A stretch of 64,000 nucleotides of DNA from Sinorhizobium alkalisoli (GTDB lineage Bacteria > Pseudomonadota > Alphaproteobacteria > Rhizobiales > Rhizobiaceae): contig NZ_CP034909.1 in NCBI RefSeq assembly GCF_008932245.1, forward strand, positions 744,001 to 808,000, given 5' to 3'. Positions 56,067-64,000 of this stretch are shown piece by piece (the first letter of the stretch is position 1; each line of letters begins with the position of its first letter). A program made the position numbers and the translations under genes. A model generated the notes under the pieces. The model had not been told where the DNA came from. It made no database searches and saw only the letters and a program-made list of their open reading frames with translations.

Positions 56067-58091
56067 TCATTTGGTGGCGTCCTCGTGAAAGTGCTCGTAG
56101 ACGAGGCGGGCGACCGACTCGGAAATGCCGTTCACCGCCATCAGATCGTTGACGCCGGCGCGCGATACCGCCTTGGCGGTGCCGAAGTGGGTGAGAAGCG
56201 CGCGCTTGCGGGTCGGGCCGATGCCGGCGATTTCGTCGAGCGGGTTCTTGACCATCTCCTTCTTGCGCCGCGCCCGGTGCGAACCGATGGCAAAGCGGTG
56301 CGCCTCGTCGCGAAGCCGCTGGATGAAATAGAGGACCGGATCGCGCGGCGGCAGGGTGAAGCTTTCCCGGCCTTCAGCGAAGAAGCGCTCGCGTCCGGCA
56401 TCGCGATCGACGCCCTTGGCGACGCCGATCGCCGCCACGCAATCCTCGATCTCGAGTTCCTCCAGAATGGCGCGAACGGCCGTCATCTGTCCCTGGCCGC
56501 CGTCGATCAGGATGACGTCGGGCCAGGCCGGAAAGCCGGTCTCCTCGCCTGGATCAGCCGAGCGGTCTGGCTTCCCTTCCTCCTTCAGGAGACGCGAAAA
56601 GCGGCGCGTCATAACCTCGCGCATCATGCCGAAATCGTCGCCGGGGGTGATGTCGGTCGATTTGATGTTGAACTTGCGATACTGGCCTTTGACGAAGCCT
56701 TCCGGGCCGGCCACCACCATGCCGCCGACCGCATTGGTGCCCATGATGTGCGAGTTGTCGTAGATCTCGATGCGGCGCGGCACGTAAGGGAGCTTGAAGG
56801 TGTCCGCAAAGCCCTCGAGCAGCCGCGACTGCGATGCCGTTTCTGCGAGCTTGCGGCCATGTGCCTCGCGCGCGTTGGCGAGGGCGTGGTCGACGAGGTC
56901 CTTCTTCTCGCCGCGCTGCGGCACGAGAATCGACACTTTGTAACCGGATTTCTCGGTAAGCGCCTGGGCGAGGAGCTCCTGTTCCGCGACAGCTTCGCAG
57001 AGCAGGATCTGCCGCGGGCAGGGCTTGTCGTCATAGAACTGCGCCAGAAAGGCACTGAGCACCTCGCTTGCCGGGAGCGCCGGGTCCGCCTTGGGGAAAT
57101 AGGCGCGGTTGCCCCAGTTCTGCCCGGTGCGGAAGAAGAACACTTGAATGCAGGAGATCCCGCCTTCATGATGGATGGCGAAGACATCCGCCTCCTCGAC
57201 GCCCGCCGGGTTGATGCCCTGATGGCTCTGGACGTGGCTGAGTGCTGCCAGCCGGTCGCGATAGAGCGCCGCGCGCTCGAAGTCGAGATTTTCGGAGGCT
57301 TCCGCCATGGCGGCGGCGATCGTCTGCTTCACCGCCTGGCTCTTGCCGGAGAGGAAATCCATCGCCTCCCGGACGAGCTCCGCATAATCTTCATCGCTGA
57401 TCTCGCCCGTGCAGGGCGCCGCGCAGCGCTTGATCTGGTAAAGCAGGCAAGGACGCGTGCGCGTTTCGAAGACGCTGTCGGTGCAGGTCCGGAGCAGGAA
57501 GGCGCGCTGCAGCGAATTAATCGTTCGTCCGACGGCGCCGGCCGAGGCGAAGGGGCCGAAATACTCGCCCTTTCGGCTGCGCGCGCCGCGATGCTTGTAG
57601 AGTGCAGGGGCGCGGGTGTCGCCGGTGACGACGATATAGGGAAAGGACTTGTCGTCGCGCAGAAGCACGTTGAACCGCGGACGAAGGCGCTTGATCAGGT
57701 TCGCCTCGAGCAGCAGCGCCTCGATCTCCGTCCGTGTCGTGACGAATTCCATATTCGCGGTCTCGCGGACCATGCGCGCGATACGGTTGGAGTGGCCGCG
57801 CCCCTGCGCGTAGTTGCTCACCCGCTTTTTGAGGCTGCGCGCCTTGCCCACGTAAAGCACGTCGCCGGCCTCGTTGAGCATGCGATAGACACCCGGCCCG
57901 TTCGGCAAGCGCTTGACGAAAGCCTGGATCAATTCGGCGCCTTTGAGACCTTCCGTTTCCGGCGGGCCTTCCGCCCACGCGACCGCGCGGACGGGTCGCT
58001 CGCTCTCGCTTGCTTCGACGAGGTCTTCGTCGTCGTCCGTCTCGCTGCCGTCATAAAGAATGCCGCCATCCGTGGGCGTTCGCCCGTTCAT
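56067..58091 (-). CDS. uvrC: Excinuclease ABC subunit C
   Basis: A 674-aa nuclease of nucleotide excision repair that makes both incisions. The GIY-YIG domain has GVYR (67-70) and LYVGKA (79-84), the UVR domain lies near residue 215, the RNase H-like domain holds [10 protein letters not shown], and helix-hairpin-helix motifs end the protein ([13 protein letters not shown]). An acidic N-terminal extension of about 50 residues is typical of rhizobial UvrC. It overlaps the upstream SDR stop by four bases. Confidence 0.95.
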   Translation of the reverse strand: MNGRTPTDGGILYDGSETDDDEDLVEASESERPVRAVAWAEGPPETEGLKGAELIQAFVKRLPNGPGVYRMLNEAGDVLYVGKARSLKKRVSNYAQGRGHSNRIARMVRETANMEFVTTRTEIEALLLEANLIKRLRPRFNVLLRDDKSFPYIVVTGDTRAPALYKHRGARSRKGEYFGPFASAGAVGRTINSLQRAFLLRTCTDSVFETRTRPCLLYQIKRCAAPCTGEISDEDYAELVREAMDFLSGKSQAVKQTIAAAMAEASENLDFERAALYRDRLAALSHVQSHQGINPAGVEEADVFAIHHEGGISCIQVFFFRTGQNWGNRAYFPKADPALPASEVLSAFLAQFYDDKPCPRQILLCEAVAEQELLAQALTEKSGYKVSILVPQRGEKKDLVDHALANAREAHGRKLAETASQSRLLEGFADTFKLPYVPRRIEIYDNSHIMGTNAVGGMVVAGPEGFVKGQYRKFNIKSTDITPGDDFGMMREVMTRRFSRLLKEEGKPDRSADPGEETGFPAWPDVILIDGGQGQMTAVRAILEELEIEDCVAAIGVAKGVDRDAGRERFFAEGRESFTLPPRDPVLYFIQRLRDEAHRFAIGSHRARRKKEMVKNPLDEIAGIGPTRKRALLTHFGTAKAVSRAGVNDLMAVNGISESVARLVYEHFHEDATK

Positions 58092-58924
58092 TCGACTATC
58101 TCCCGAATATCCGGCGTCTCCCAGGCGAGGTGTTGCCCGCCGTCGAGCGCGATCATCTGTCCGGTAACCGAGGGCGTCTCGAAAAGGAAGCGGATCGCGC
58201 GTCCGAATTCGTCGAGCGTCGGGCCGCGCCTGAGGATCAACGCCTCGACCTGCGCCTCGAAATCCGCTCGGTCCTGCCGGTCGTTGGGCAGCGTCGGGCC
58301 CGGTCCAATGCCGTTGACGCGGATGTCGGGGGCAAGCGCCTGCGCCATCGTCCGGGTAGCCGTCCAGAGCGCCGACTTGGACAGCATATAGGAATAAAAG
58401 CGGGGATTGGGAGACCAGACACGCTGATCGATCACATTGATGATGAGGCCGGAGACTCCGCCTGGCCGCTGACGGGCGAAATCACCGGCAAGCAGGGACG
58501 GGGCCTTCACGTGGAGCGCGAAATGCCGCTCCCACACCGCTTCGTCGAACTGCTCGAGACTGTCCTTGCTGAAGACGGAAGCATTGTTGACGAGAAGATC
58601 AAGCGGGCCGATCCGGGCAACGGCCTCCGCAATCAGCCGGGATGCGGCTTCGGCATTGGTTAGGTCCGCCTTCAGCGCGACGGCCCTGACGCCCTCGGCG
58701 CCAAGCTCCGCCACCAATGTCTCCGCGTCGGAGAAGGAGCCGTTCGCATGAATGGCGACCGCAAAGCCGTGCGCCGCCAGATCCTTGACTATTGCCCTGC
58801 CTATCCGTCGGGCACCGCCCGTGACCAGTGCCGCCTTGAGTGCCCTTTTCAACGTGTCGTCCCGTTCCGCGAATCCTGTTCCAACAGCTCCAAGATATAG
58901 GCCGGAAGCAGGCGGCCGAAACAC
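58088..58924 (-). CDS. SDR family oxidoreductase
   Basis: A classical short-chain dehydrogenase with [17 protein letters not shown] in [10 protein letters not shown] and a YMLSK catalytic motif. The glycine-rich GGARRIG form resembles pteridine-reductase-like SDRs. The ATG at 58924 is 30 codons before the first strand; a TTG at 58852 after GGAACGGGACG may be the true start. The stop overlaps uvrC, so the two genes form an operon. Confidence 0.83.
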   Translation of the reverse strand: MFRPPASGLYLGAVGTGFAERDDTLKRALKAALVTGGARRIGRAIVKDLAAHGFAVAIHANGSFSDAETLVAELGAEGVRAVALKADLTNAEAASRLIAEAVARIGPLDLLVNNASVFSKDSLEQFDEAVWERHFALHVKAPSLLAGDFARQRPGGVSGLIINVIDQRVWSPNPRFYSYMLSKSALWTATRTMAQALAPDIRVNGIGPGPTLPNDRQDRADFEAQVEALILRRGPTLDEFGRAIRFLFETPSVTGQMIALDGGQHLAWETPDIREIVE

Positions 58925-58969
58925 TCCCCGGACGATTCATTTCCAAAAATTTAACGGGATCGGCGCAAA

Positions 58970-58999
58970 TTGAGTTATTTTCTGCGGTTAAAGTATAGT
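58970..58999 (+). promoter_or_regulatory. Probable promoter of the ropB-like gene
   Basis: TTGAGT (58970-58975) and TATAGT (58994-58999) are 18 bases apart in the most AT-rich stretch of the window. Transcription from here would give an unusually long leader of about 215 bases before the porin start codon. A second AT-rich segment with two GTTAA repeats follows at 59003-59028. Confidence 0.5.
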
Positions 59000-59221
59000 T
59001 TTCGTTAATCTCAAGATATAGTTAATAGATACCCTGTTGTGGGAAAGCAACACCGAATTTCCGCCGCGCTGGCGCCACTGAAATTCCATATTTTGGCTCT
59101 TGAGAATCCGCATTTGCTGTCCAATTTTCGGTCAACCGGGCGGGTTAATCACAGATGTCCGGAGCCCGCTAAGGGGCACATCGTGCTTGCTTCGGGGCGC
59201 CGGTTCGAAAAGGAGAATAGT

Positions 59222-59860
59222 ATGCGTACACTCACCACCACCCTCATGCCTTCGGCCATGGTTCTCGTTGCCTTCCAGGCCGCCCACGCCGCTGATGCGA
59301 TCTACGAGGTCCCCGCTGCTCCGGCTGCCGAATACACCGAGCCCGCGGTCAAGAACTGGTCGGGCGCCTATGTCGGCGGCACGGCGAACTGGCATCACGG
59401 CGAAGCCAATGCTACCGGCGGCAACACCTCGGCCGGTTTCGGCGGCGGCCTCTACGGCGGCTACAACGTCCAGGACGGGCAGATGGTCTATGGCGGTGAA
59501 GCCGATATCAACTATGCCGGCAATGATGCCACGCGGGGCGACCGCCGCGTCAAGCAGGGCGTCAACGGCTCGGTTCGCGGTCGCGTCGGCGTCGACGTGA
59601 ACCCGGTTCTCGTTTATGGCACGGCCGGTGTCGCGCTCGGCAACGCCAAGCTGTCGACCTCAGCAGGCTCGGACGACAAGACGCTGGTCGGCTGGACCGC
59701 CGGCGTCGGCGCGGAGACCTTCGTCACCGATAACATCACCGCGCGTGCCGAATACCGCTACACGGACTACGCCTCGAAGGACTTCCGCCCGGGTGGTACG
59801 ACTGTCTCGTCCGGCTATGACGAGCACAGCGTCCGCCTCGGCATGGGCGTGAAGTTCTGA
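59222..59860 (+). CDS. ropB: Outer-membrane porin-like protein, RopB/Omp25 family
   Basis: A 212-aa eight-stranded-barrel protein. A Sec signal peptide of about 24 residues ends AHAAD. The mature part has the family pattern NWSGAYVGG, then alternating strands rich in Gly, and ends with ARAEYRYTDY and VRLGMGVKF with terminal Phe. AAAGGAG precedes the start at 59222. A long AT-rich leader and a strong terminator frame it, as expected for an abundant protein. The symbol is by similarity; several paralogues exist in rhizobia. Confidence 0.83.
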   Translation: MRTLTTTLMPSAMVLVAFQAAHAADAIYEVPAAPAAEYTEPAVKNWSGAYVGGTANWHHGEANATGGNTSAGFGGGLYGGYNVQDGQMVYGGEADINYAGNDATRGDRRVKQGVNGSVRGRVGVDVNPVLVYGTAGVALGNAKLSTSAGSDDKTLVGWTAGVGAETFVTDNITARAEYRYTDYASKDFRPGGTTVSSGYDEHSVRLGMGVKF

Positions 59861-59885
59861 TCCTCCAAGACGGATTGCTAACGAG

Positions 59886-59912
59886 AAAGGCCGGGGTAAC
59901 CCGGCCTTTTTA
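59886..59912 (+). terminator. Rho-independent terminator after the porin gene
   Basis: A ten-base perfect stem AAAGGCCGGG/CCCGGCCTTT with a GTAA loop is followed by TT. It lies 26 bases after the stop of the porin gene. Confidence 0.9.
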
Positions 59913-59929
59913 GCATGCGACCTATTCTG

Positions 59930-60520
59930 TCAGGCCTTGAATTTCGAATAGTCGGGGAAGTGCTTCTCGAATTTGGCGGGCCATTTTTCGAGTTTGCGCC
60001 GGCCTTTCTGCCACTCGCCGGTGAAGCGCAGCTCGATGTAGCGCAGCATGGCGGCGAGAGCGAAGTGGCCGGCATGCAGTTTGCCGCCGGTCTTCGGCAG
60101 ATTGGCCTCGAGGGTGTCGAGGCCGCGCTCCACCTTTTCCCACTGCCGGTCGATCCAGGGCTGATGCACCTTTTCCGGCGGATGCGAGCGCTTTTCGTAG
60201 ACGATGGCGAGCAGGCTGTCGCAGATGCCGTCACAAAGCGCTTCCAGCACTTCCACCTCCGTGCGTTTTGCGGGCTTCTTGGGGTAGAGCTTGCCTTTGG
60301 TCTCTCGGTCGATGAAGTGCATGATCGCGCGGCTGTCGTAAATCGCCTGGCCATCCGCGTCGACCAGGGTCGGAATCTTGCCGAGCGGATTGTTCGCAAC
60401 GAGTTCCGGCGCATTGGCGTTGGTGTCCGTCAAGACGCTTTCCGCGGCCAGGCCGACGTGATGGGCCGCCATGCGGACCTTGTTCGAATAGGGGGAGGCG
60501 GGGGAGTAAAAGATCTTCAT
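59930..60520 (-). CDS. Glutathione S-transferase
   Basis: A 196-aa GST with thioredoxin-like N-terminus MKIFYSPASPYSNKVRMAAHHVGL, the cis-Pro in LGKIPTLVDADG, and the glutathione-binding Ser in YDSRAIMHFID. The C-terminal helical domain ends FPDYSKFKA. The ATG at 60520 is the family start. Substrate is unknown. It is read in the same direction as the RNase T2 gene, 16 bases downstream of its stop. Confidence 0.88.
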   Translation of the reverse strand: MKIFYSPASPYSNKVRMAAHHVGLAAESVLTDTNANAPELVANNPLGKIPTLVDADGQAIYDSRAIMHFIDRETKGKLYPKKPAKRTEVEVLEALCDGICDSLLAIVYEKRSHPPEKVHQPWIDRQWEKVERGLDTLEANLPKTGGKLHAGHFALAAMLRYIELRFTGEWQKGRRKLEKWPAKFEKHFPDYSKFKA

Positions 60521-60536
60521 ACGGCGTCTTTCTGTT

Positions 60537-61232
60537 TCATTGGGCGGAAGGCAGGACGACCGCGCTTCTTCTGCAGGCACGGCTATCCACTCCCGGGCAA
60601 GTCCTGAAGTTCAGCTCCTTGTCGAAGCAAATCCTGACCTCGTCGAGAAGCCGGCCCTCGCAGGTAACGGCGATCATCTGCTGCGTCATCCCCGGGTTTT
60701 TCTTTACAAAAGCCGATTCGATCGACGAGACGGACAGATTGCGCGATTGACCTGTGCTCAGAAGGTCGGGGGGAATGGTGAGCCTTTCGCGAGCCATCCG
60801 TGTGACGGCGAAATAATCGGCCTGGCCGAGCCCGGAGCAGGTGCCGTGCTTGCGCCACTGATGGCCGATCAGGCCCATGGACGGGATGAGATCGAGATAT
60901 TGCCGTCCGAGCGCCTCGGGCACGCGCCGCGGCGCCTGGCTTGGACAATTTTCCGGATAGTCGCGTTCGTATTGCGGCCACAGGCCATGGACGACAAGGC
61001 CCCGCCGCCGGCCACCGGTTTCGCATTGATCCGTCTTTCCCTGCGGGTCGTTGGCCTTGCACCAGCTCGGCGACCAGGAAAGTGACAGCACGTAGAAGTC
61101 AAAGCCCGTGCCGACTGGAATTGCTTCGGTATTCGCTGCAGGTGACGCCGCCATGCTGCCGTCGTCGCCGCTGCAGCCGGCGATCGCGAAGAGTGCGACG
61201 AACGCCGGCAAGAGCCTTTCTGCCGCGATCAA
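60537..61232 (-). CDS. Ribonuclease T2 family protein with Gln at a catalytic Glu position
   Basis: A protein of about 231 aa. Motif CAS1 is VVHGLWPQ with His82; motif CAS2 is HQWRKHGTC with His124, Lys128 and His129. The family normally has Glu in the second position of CAS2; here the codon is CAG (Gln125). The N-terminus reads as a lipoprotein signal ending AIAGC (Cys20). I place the start at a TTG (61232) that overlaps the stop of the upstream gene as TTGA; other starts upstream are possible. It should act on RNA in the periplasm if active. Confidence 0.8.
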   Translation of the reverse strand: MIAAERLLPAFVALFAIAGCSGDDGSMAASPAANTEAIPVGTGFDFYVLSLSWSPSWCKANDPQGKTDQCETGGRRRGLVVHGLWPQYERDYPENCPSQAPRRVPEALGRQYLDLIPSMGLIGHQWRKHGTCSGLGQADYFAVTRMARERLTIPPDLLSTGQSRNLSVSSIESAFVKKNPGMTQQMIAVTCEGRLLDEVRICFDKELNFRTCPGVDSRACRRSAVVLPSAQ

Positions 61233-61672
61233 CGCAACGAAGCGCAATGGGCGCCGTAGACATACCAAGGATCGAGCCCGCCAATGCAGAACTCGACATT
61301 GGAGCCGACGCCGGCAAAGCCCCATGGCCGCTCGATTACATACCACATTGAGCGGCGCAAGCCGTCGGTGGTAACCGCCGTTCCGTAGCAATATTCGCGC
61401 TCCACCAGATGGGTGTAATCACGCGGCTCGTACCGCGTGAGACCCATGTCGCGGATCTCGGAAATGGCGATATTCGCGTGGAGATAGTTTGCGGCCTTGT
61501 AGTCGAAGCGCCGGGTAATGAAGCCGAGAACGGAGGGATCGCCGCAAGCGCCGATATCGTAAGTCGGCTTGACGACGGGCGCCTCGGCAAAATCGGCAGC
61601 GGCGGCATGACCGACTGCTCCGGCGGCAATGGAAAGCGAGGTGAGAAGCATTGCGGCAAGCTTGCAAGTCAT
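61229..61672 (-). CDS. Secreted hypothetical protein
   Basis: A 147-aa protein with a signal peptide ending near HAAAADFAEA (about residue 26). The mature part has four cysteines and several aromatic motifs (RRFDYKAANYLHANI, SMWYVIERPWGFAGVG). No named domain was recognised; it looks like a conserved rhizobial periplasmic protein. Its stop overlaps the probable TTG start of the RNase T2 gene, so the two are likely co-translated. Confidence 0.75.
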   Translation of the reverse strand: MTCKLAAMLLTSLSIAAGAVGHAAAADFAEAPVVKPTYDIGACGDPSVLGFITRRFDYKAANYLHANIAISEIRDMGLTRYEPRDYTHLVEREYCYGTAVTTDGLRRSMWYVIERPWGFAGVGSNVEFCIGGLDPWYVYGAHCASLR

Positions 61673-61723
61673 GGCTACCTCCCTGAATCACATGGAGAGA
61701 TTGCGGCCGGCGGCTTGTCTCCG

Positions 61724-62593
61724 TCAAGTCCCTCGGTTGAGTGGCGTTTCCCCGCGCAGCCAGAAGCAGCGTGCCGAAGCGAACCGATCCTGTGTAAGAT
61801 GCGCTTTCAGGAAGGGCAGCAGAATGTCGAGTTCGCCCTTGAGCGTGTAGGGCGGATTGACGATGACGAGACCCGATCCGGCGAGCCCCGTCGTGTTCCG
61901 GTCGCTTCGGACCGAGAGTTCGGCGACAAGCATTTTCGGGATGTCGAGCGCCTTCAATGCCTCATGAAATTCCTTGATCGGCGCGCCTTTCTTCAGCGGG
62001 TACCAGAGGCAGTAGATGCCTCCCGGGAAGCGGCGATAGGCCTTGGCGAGCCCATCGACCAGCCGCTCGTACTCGCCTTCGACCTCGAAGGGCGGATCGA
62101 CGAGGACGAGACCGCGCTTCTCTTTCGGCGGCAGATGGGCACCGAGCGCTAGCCAGCCGTCGAGCCGCGTGATCCGGCTTTGGAAATCGCCGTCGAACAG
62201 CCGGTGCAGCGTTTCATAGTCGTCGGGATGCAATTCCATCGCCGAAAGCCTGTCCTTCGGGCGAAAGAGCATGCGCACGAGCTTCGGCGAACCGGGATAA
62301 TGGGTGAGCCCGCCTTCCGGATTGAGGTCGCGCACGACCGAGAGGTAGGGCTCCAGGATAGCCGCGACCGTGGCGGGGAGTTCGGCATCGATCAACCGCC
62401 CGATGCCCTCGCGCCATTCGCCCGTCTTTTGCGCTTCCTCGCTCGAAAGATCGTAGAGTCCGATGCCGGCATGGGTGTCGAGCACCCGGAAGGCCTTGTC
62501 CTTCTGCTTCAGATAGGTGACGAGCCGCGCCAGCACCGCGTGCTTCAGGACATCGGCGAAATTGCCAGCATGGTAGATGTGCCGATAGTTCAT
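61724..62593 (-). CDS. rlmJ: 23S rRNA (adenine-2030-N6)-methyltransferase
   Basis: A 289-aa enzyme beginning MNYRHIYHAGNFADVLKH, the family start. DTHAGIGLYDL is the SAM site and LVDPPFE the catalytic DPPF-type motif. It methylates A2030 of 23S rRNA in E. coli. It is divergent from the molybdoenzyme gene. Confidence 0.94.
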   Translation of the reverse strand: MNYRHIYHAGNFADVLKHAVLARLVTYLKQKDKAFRVLDTHAGIGLYDLSSEEAQKTGEWREGIGRLIDAELPATVAAILEPYLSVVRDLNPEGGLTHYPGSPKLVRMLFRPKDRLSAMELHPDDYETLHRLFDGDFQSRITRLDGWLALGAHLPPKEKRGLVLVDPPFEVEGEYERLVDGLAKAYRRFPGGIYCLWYPLKKGAPIKEFHEALKALDIPKMLVAELSVRSDRNTTGLAGSGLVIVNPPYTLKGELDILLPFLKAHLTQDRFASARCFWLRGETPLNRGT

Positions 62594-62679
62594 GAGAGCC
62601 GCCGATGGCTACGATCAAATGTTTCGATGAATGGCGAAAGAGGCTTTGAGCGCCCGGACCCATGCCATATAGAAAAGCC

Positions 62680-64000
62680 ATGAACGTTGCGACCCCCATC
62701 AACCCACAAAAATCCGTCCGCCATTCGGTCTGCCCCCACGATTGTCCCTCGGCCTGCGCGCTGGAAGTGGACCTGAGCGCCGACGGACGGATCGGGCGGC
62801 TGCGCGGTGCCGCCGACAACAGTTATACGGCCGGTGTTATCTGCGCCAAGGTGGCGCGCTACAGCGAGCGCATCTACCATCCCGGCCGGCTGATGGTGCC
62901 GCAGCGCCGCATCGGCGCCATAGGCGAGGGCAAGTGGCAGGAAATCTCGTGGGAAGCCGCCCTCGACGAGATCGCCGATGAGTTCGTAAAGGCCGAGCAG
63001 AGGTACGGCGCGGAAGCGGTCTGGCCCTATTTCTATGCCGGAACCATGGGGCAGGTCCAGCGCGACTCGATCGAGCGGCTACGTCACGCGAAGCGCTATT
63101 CGGGCTTCTTCGGCTCGATCTGTACCAACATGGCCTGGACAGGCTTCACCATGGCGACCGGAGCCCTGCGAGGTCCCGACCCGCGCGAAATGGCCAAGTC
63201 CGATTGCGTGGTGATCTGGGGCACCAATGCGGTGGCGACACAGGTCAATGTGATGACGCATGCCGTCAAGGCGCGGAAGGAGCGCGGCGCAAAGATCGTC
63301 GTCATCGACATCTACGACAATCCGACGATGAAGCAGGCCGATATGGGCATCGTGCTGGAACCGGGCACTGACGCTGCACTTGCCTGCGCCGTCATGCACG
63401 TGGCCTTCCGCGACGGCTATGCCGATCGGGCCTACATGGCGCAGTTCGCCGACGATCCCGCGGGTCTTGAGGCGCATCTTGAGACGCGAGGGCCGAAATG
63501 GGCATCCGGCATCACCGGCCTGTCGGTCGAGGAGATCGAGGCCTTCGCGAAGCTTGTCGGAACGACGCCGAGATCCTATTTTCGCCTCGGCTACGGCTTC
63601 ACCCGACAGCGCAACGGCTCCGTCGCAATCCATGCGGCCGCCTCGGTCGCGACCGTGCTCGGCTCCTGGAAGCACGAGGGCGGCGGCGCTTTCCATTCGA
63701 ACAACGACATCTTCAAGCTGGACAAGCGCGAACTTGTCGGCACGGCACTCAACGATCCCGACGTGCGCATGCTCGACCAGTCGCAGATCGGCCGCGTGCT
63801 GACGGGCGACGCAGAGGCGTTGCGCCGCCGCGGGCCAGTGACGGCGTTGCTCATCCAGAACACCAATCCGGTGAACGTCGCGCCGGAGCAGCGGCTGGTG
63901 AAGCGAGGCTTCCTGCGTAACGACCTGTTCGTCGCCGTGCACGAGCAGTTCATGACCGATACGGCGCAACTGGCCGACATCGTGCTGCCCGCGACCATGT
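62680..64000 (+). CDS. Molybdopterin-dependent oxidoreductase, N-terminal part (cut by window edge)
   Basis: The frame is open from the ATG at 62680 to the right edge (440 complete codons). The N-terminus has a 4Fe-4S cysteine pattern, Cys18, Cys22, Cys26 and Cys55 (SVCPHDCPSAC and VICAK). It then shows the Molybdopterin oxidoreductase domain with VIWGTNAVATQ, GYGFTRQRNG and LIQNTNPVNVAPE. It is related to formate dehydrogenase-like or assimilatory enzymes of the DMSO reductase family. The residue that ligates molybdenum was not identified. Substrate is unknown. moaD-moaE lie about 8 kb away. Confidence 0.88.
   Translation, partial: MNVATPINPQKSVRHSVCPHDCPSACALEVDLSADGRIGRLRGAADNSYTAGVICAKVARYSERIYHPGRLMVPQRRIGAIGEGKWQEISWEAALDEIADEFVKAEQRYGAEAVWPYFYAGTMGQVQRDSIERLRHAKRYSGFFGSICTNMAWTGFTMATGALRGPDPREMAKSDCVVIWGTNAVATQVNVMTHAVKARKERGAKIVVIDIYDNPTMKQADMGIVLEPGTDAALACAVMHVAFRDGYADRAYMAQFADDPAGLEAHLETRGPKWASGITGLSVEEIEAFAKLVGTTPRSYFRLGYGFTRQRNGSVAIHAAASVATVLGSWKHEGGGAFHSNNDIFKLDKRELVGTALNDPDVRMLDQSQIGRVLTGDAEALRRRGPVTALLIQNTNPVNVAPEQRLVKRGFLRNDLFVAVHEQFMTDTAQLADIVLPATM

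Noticed and set aside
56085..58391. Long plus-strand open frame (about 770 codons) opposite uvrC
   Set aside because: Antisense to uvrC and the SDR gene; composition and lack of motifs indicate a shadow frame.

Overview
The window is a high-GC alphaproteobacterial chromosome segment. Gene order and protein sequences point to Sinorhizobium/Ensifer or a close Rhizobiaceae relative: a 232-aa Psd, PssA with a long N-terminus, rpsF-rpsR-DUF2232-rplI-dnaB, fabD-fabG-acpP-fabF-mltG, a RopB-type porin, and several copies of a two-palindrome intergenic element that matches the description of rhizobial RIME1. It is mostly housekeeping DNA. I see no prophage, insertion sequence, CRISPR array, tRNA or rRNA gene.

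Layout. 1-10.5 kb: end of a GFA-type protein, proline iminopeptidase, citramalate synthase, RarD, a LOG protein, a LysM envelope protein, an Atm1-type exporter, then psd-pssA for phosphatidylethanolamine synthesis. 10.7-16.5 kb (minus strand): alr, radA, cvpA, purF and an SDR. 16.8-18.7 kb: an AraC regulator followed by azlC-azlD, which sits between alr and dnaB. 18.9-23.2 kb (minus strand): dnaB and the rpsF-rpsR-DUF2232-rplI cluster, with a probable leader hairpin ahead of rpsF. 23.5-25 kb: a 16-cysteine copper-storage-like protein and a Tas-type aldo/keto reductase. 25.3-32.5 kb: fabD-fabG-acpP-fabF-mltG, then yicC-gmk. 32.8-40.5 kb (minus strand): lptF-lptG-lptD, a SurA-like chaperone, pdxA, rsmA, which links LPS export with outer-membrane protein folding. 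40.9-44.9 kb: pepA-holC, a galactose dehydrogenase and a double GNAT protein. 44.9-54.4 kb: an ABC-F ATPase, a small secreted protein, a three-module adenylation/carrier/membrane-acyltransferase fusion, DinB, GST, ndk, a CGNR regulator with a lipoprotein, and an orphan LivH-like permease. 54.5-58.9 kb (minus strand): SDR-uvrC, pgsA-moaD-moaE. 59-64 kb: a RopB-like porin, GST, an RNase T2 with a catalytic Glu replaced by Gln, a secreted hypothetical protein, rlmJ, and the start of a molybdopterin oxidoreductase.

The genes form short head-to-tail operons with many 1-4 nt stop/start overlaps. Membrane and envelope biogenesis is the dominant theme (psd, pssA, pgsA, fab genes, mltG, lptDFG, SurA-like, LysM, RopB). 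Most gaps hold palindromic repeats or terminator hairpins. The least conventional items are the adenylation-carrier-AT3 fusion (47697-50366), the RNase T2 active-site substitution, the 16-Cys protein and the rpsF leader hairpin.
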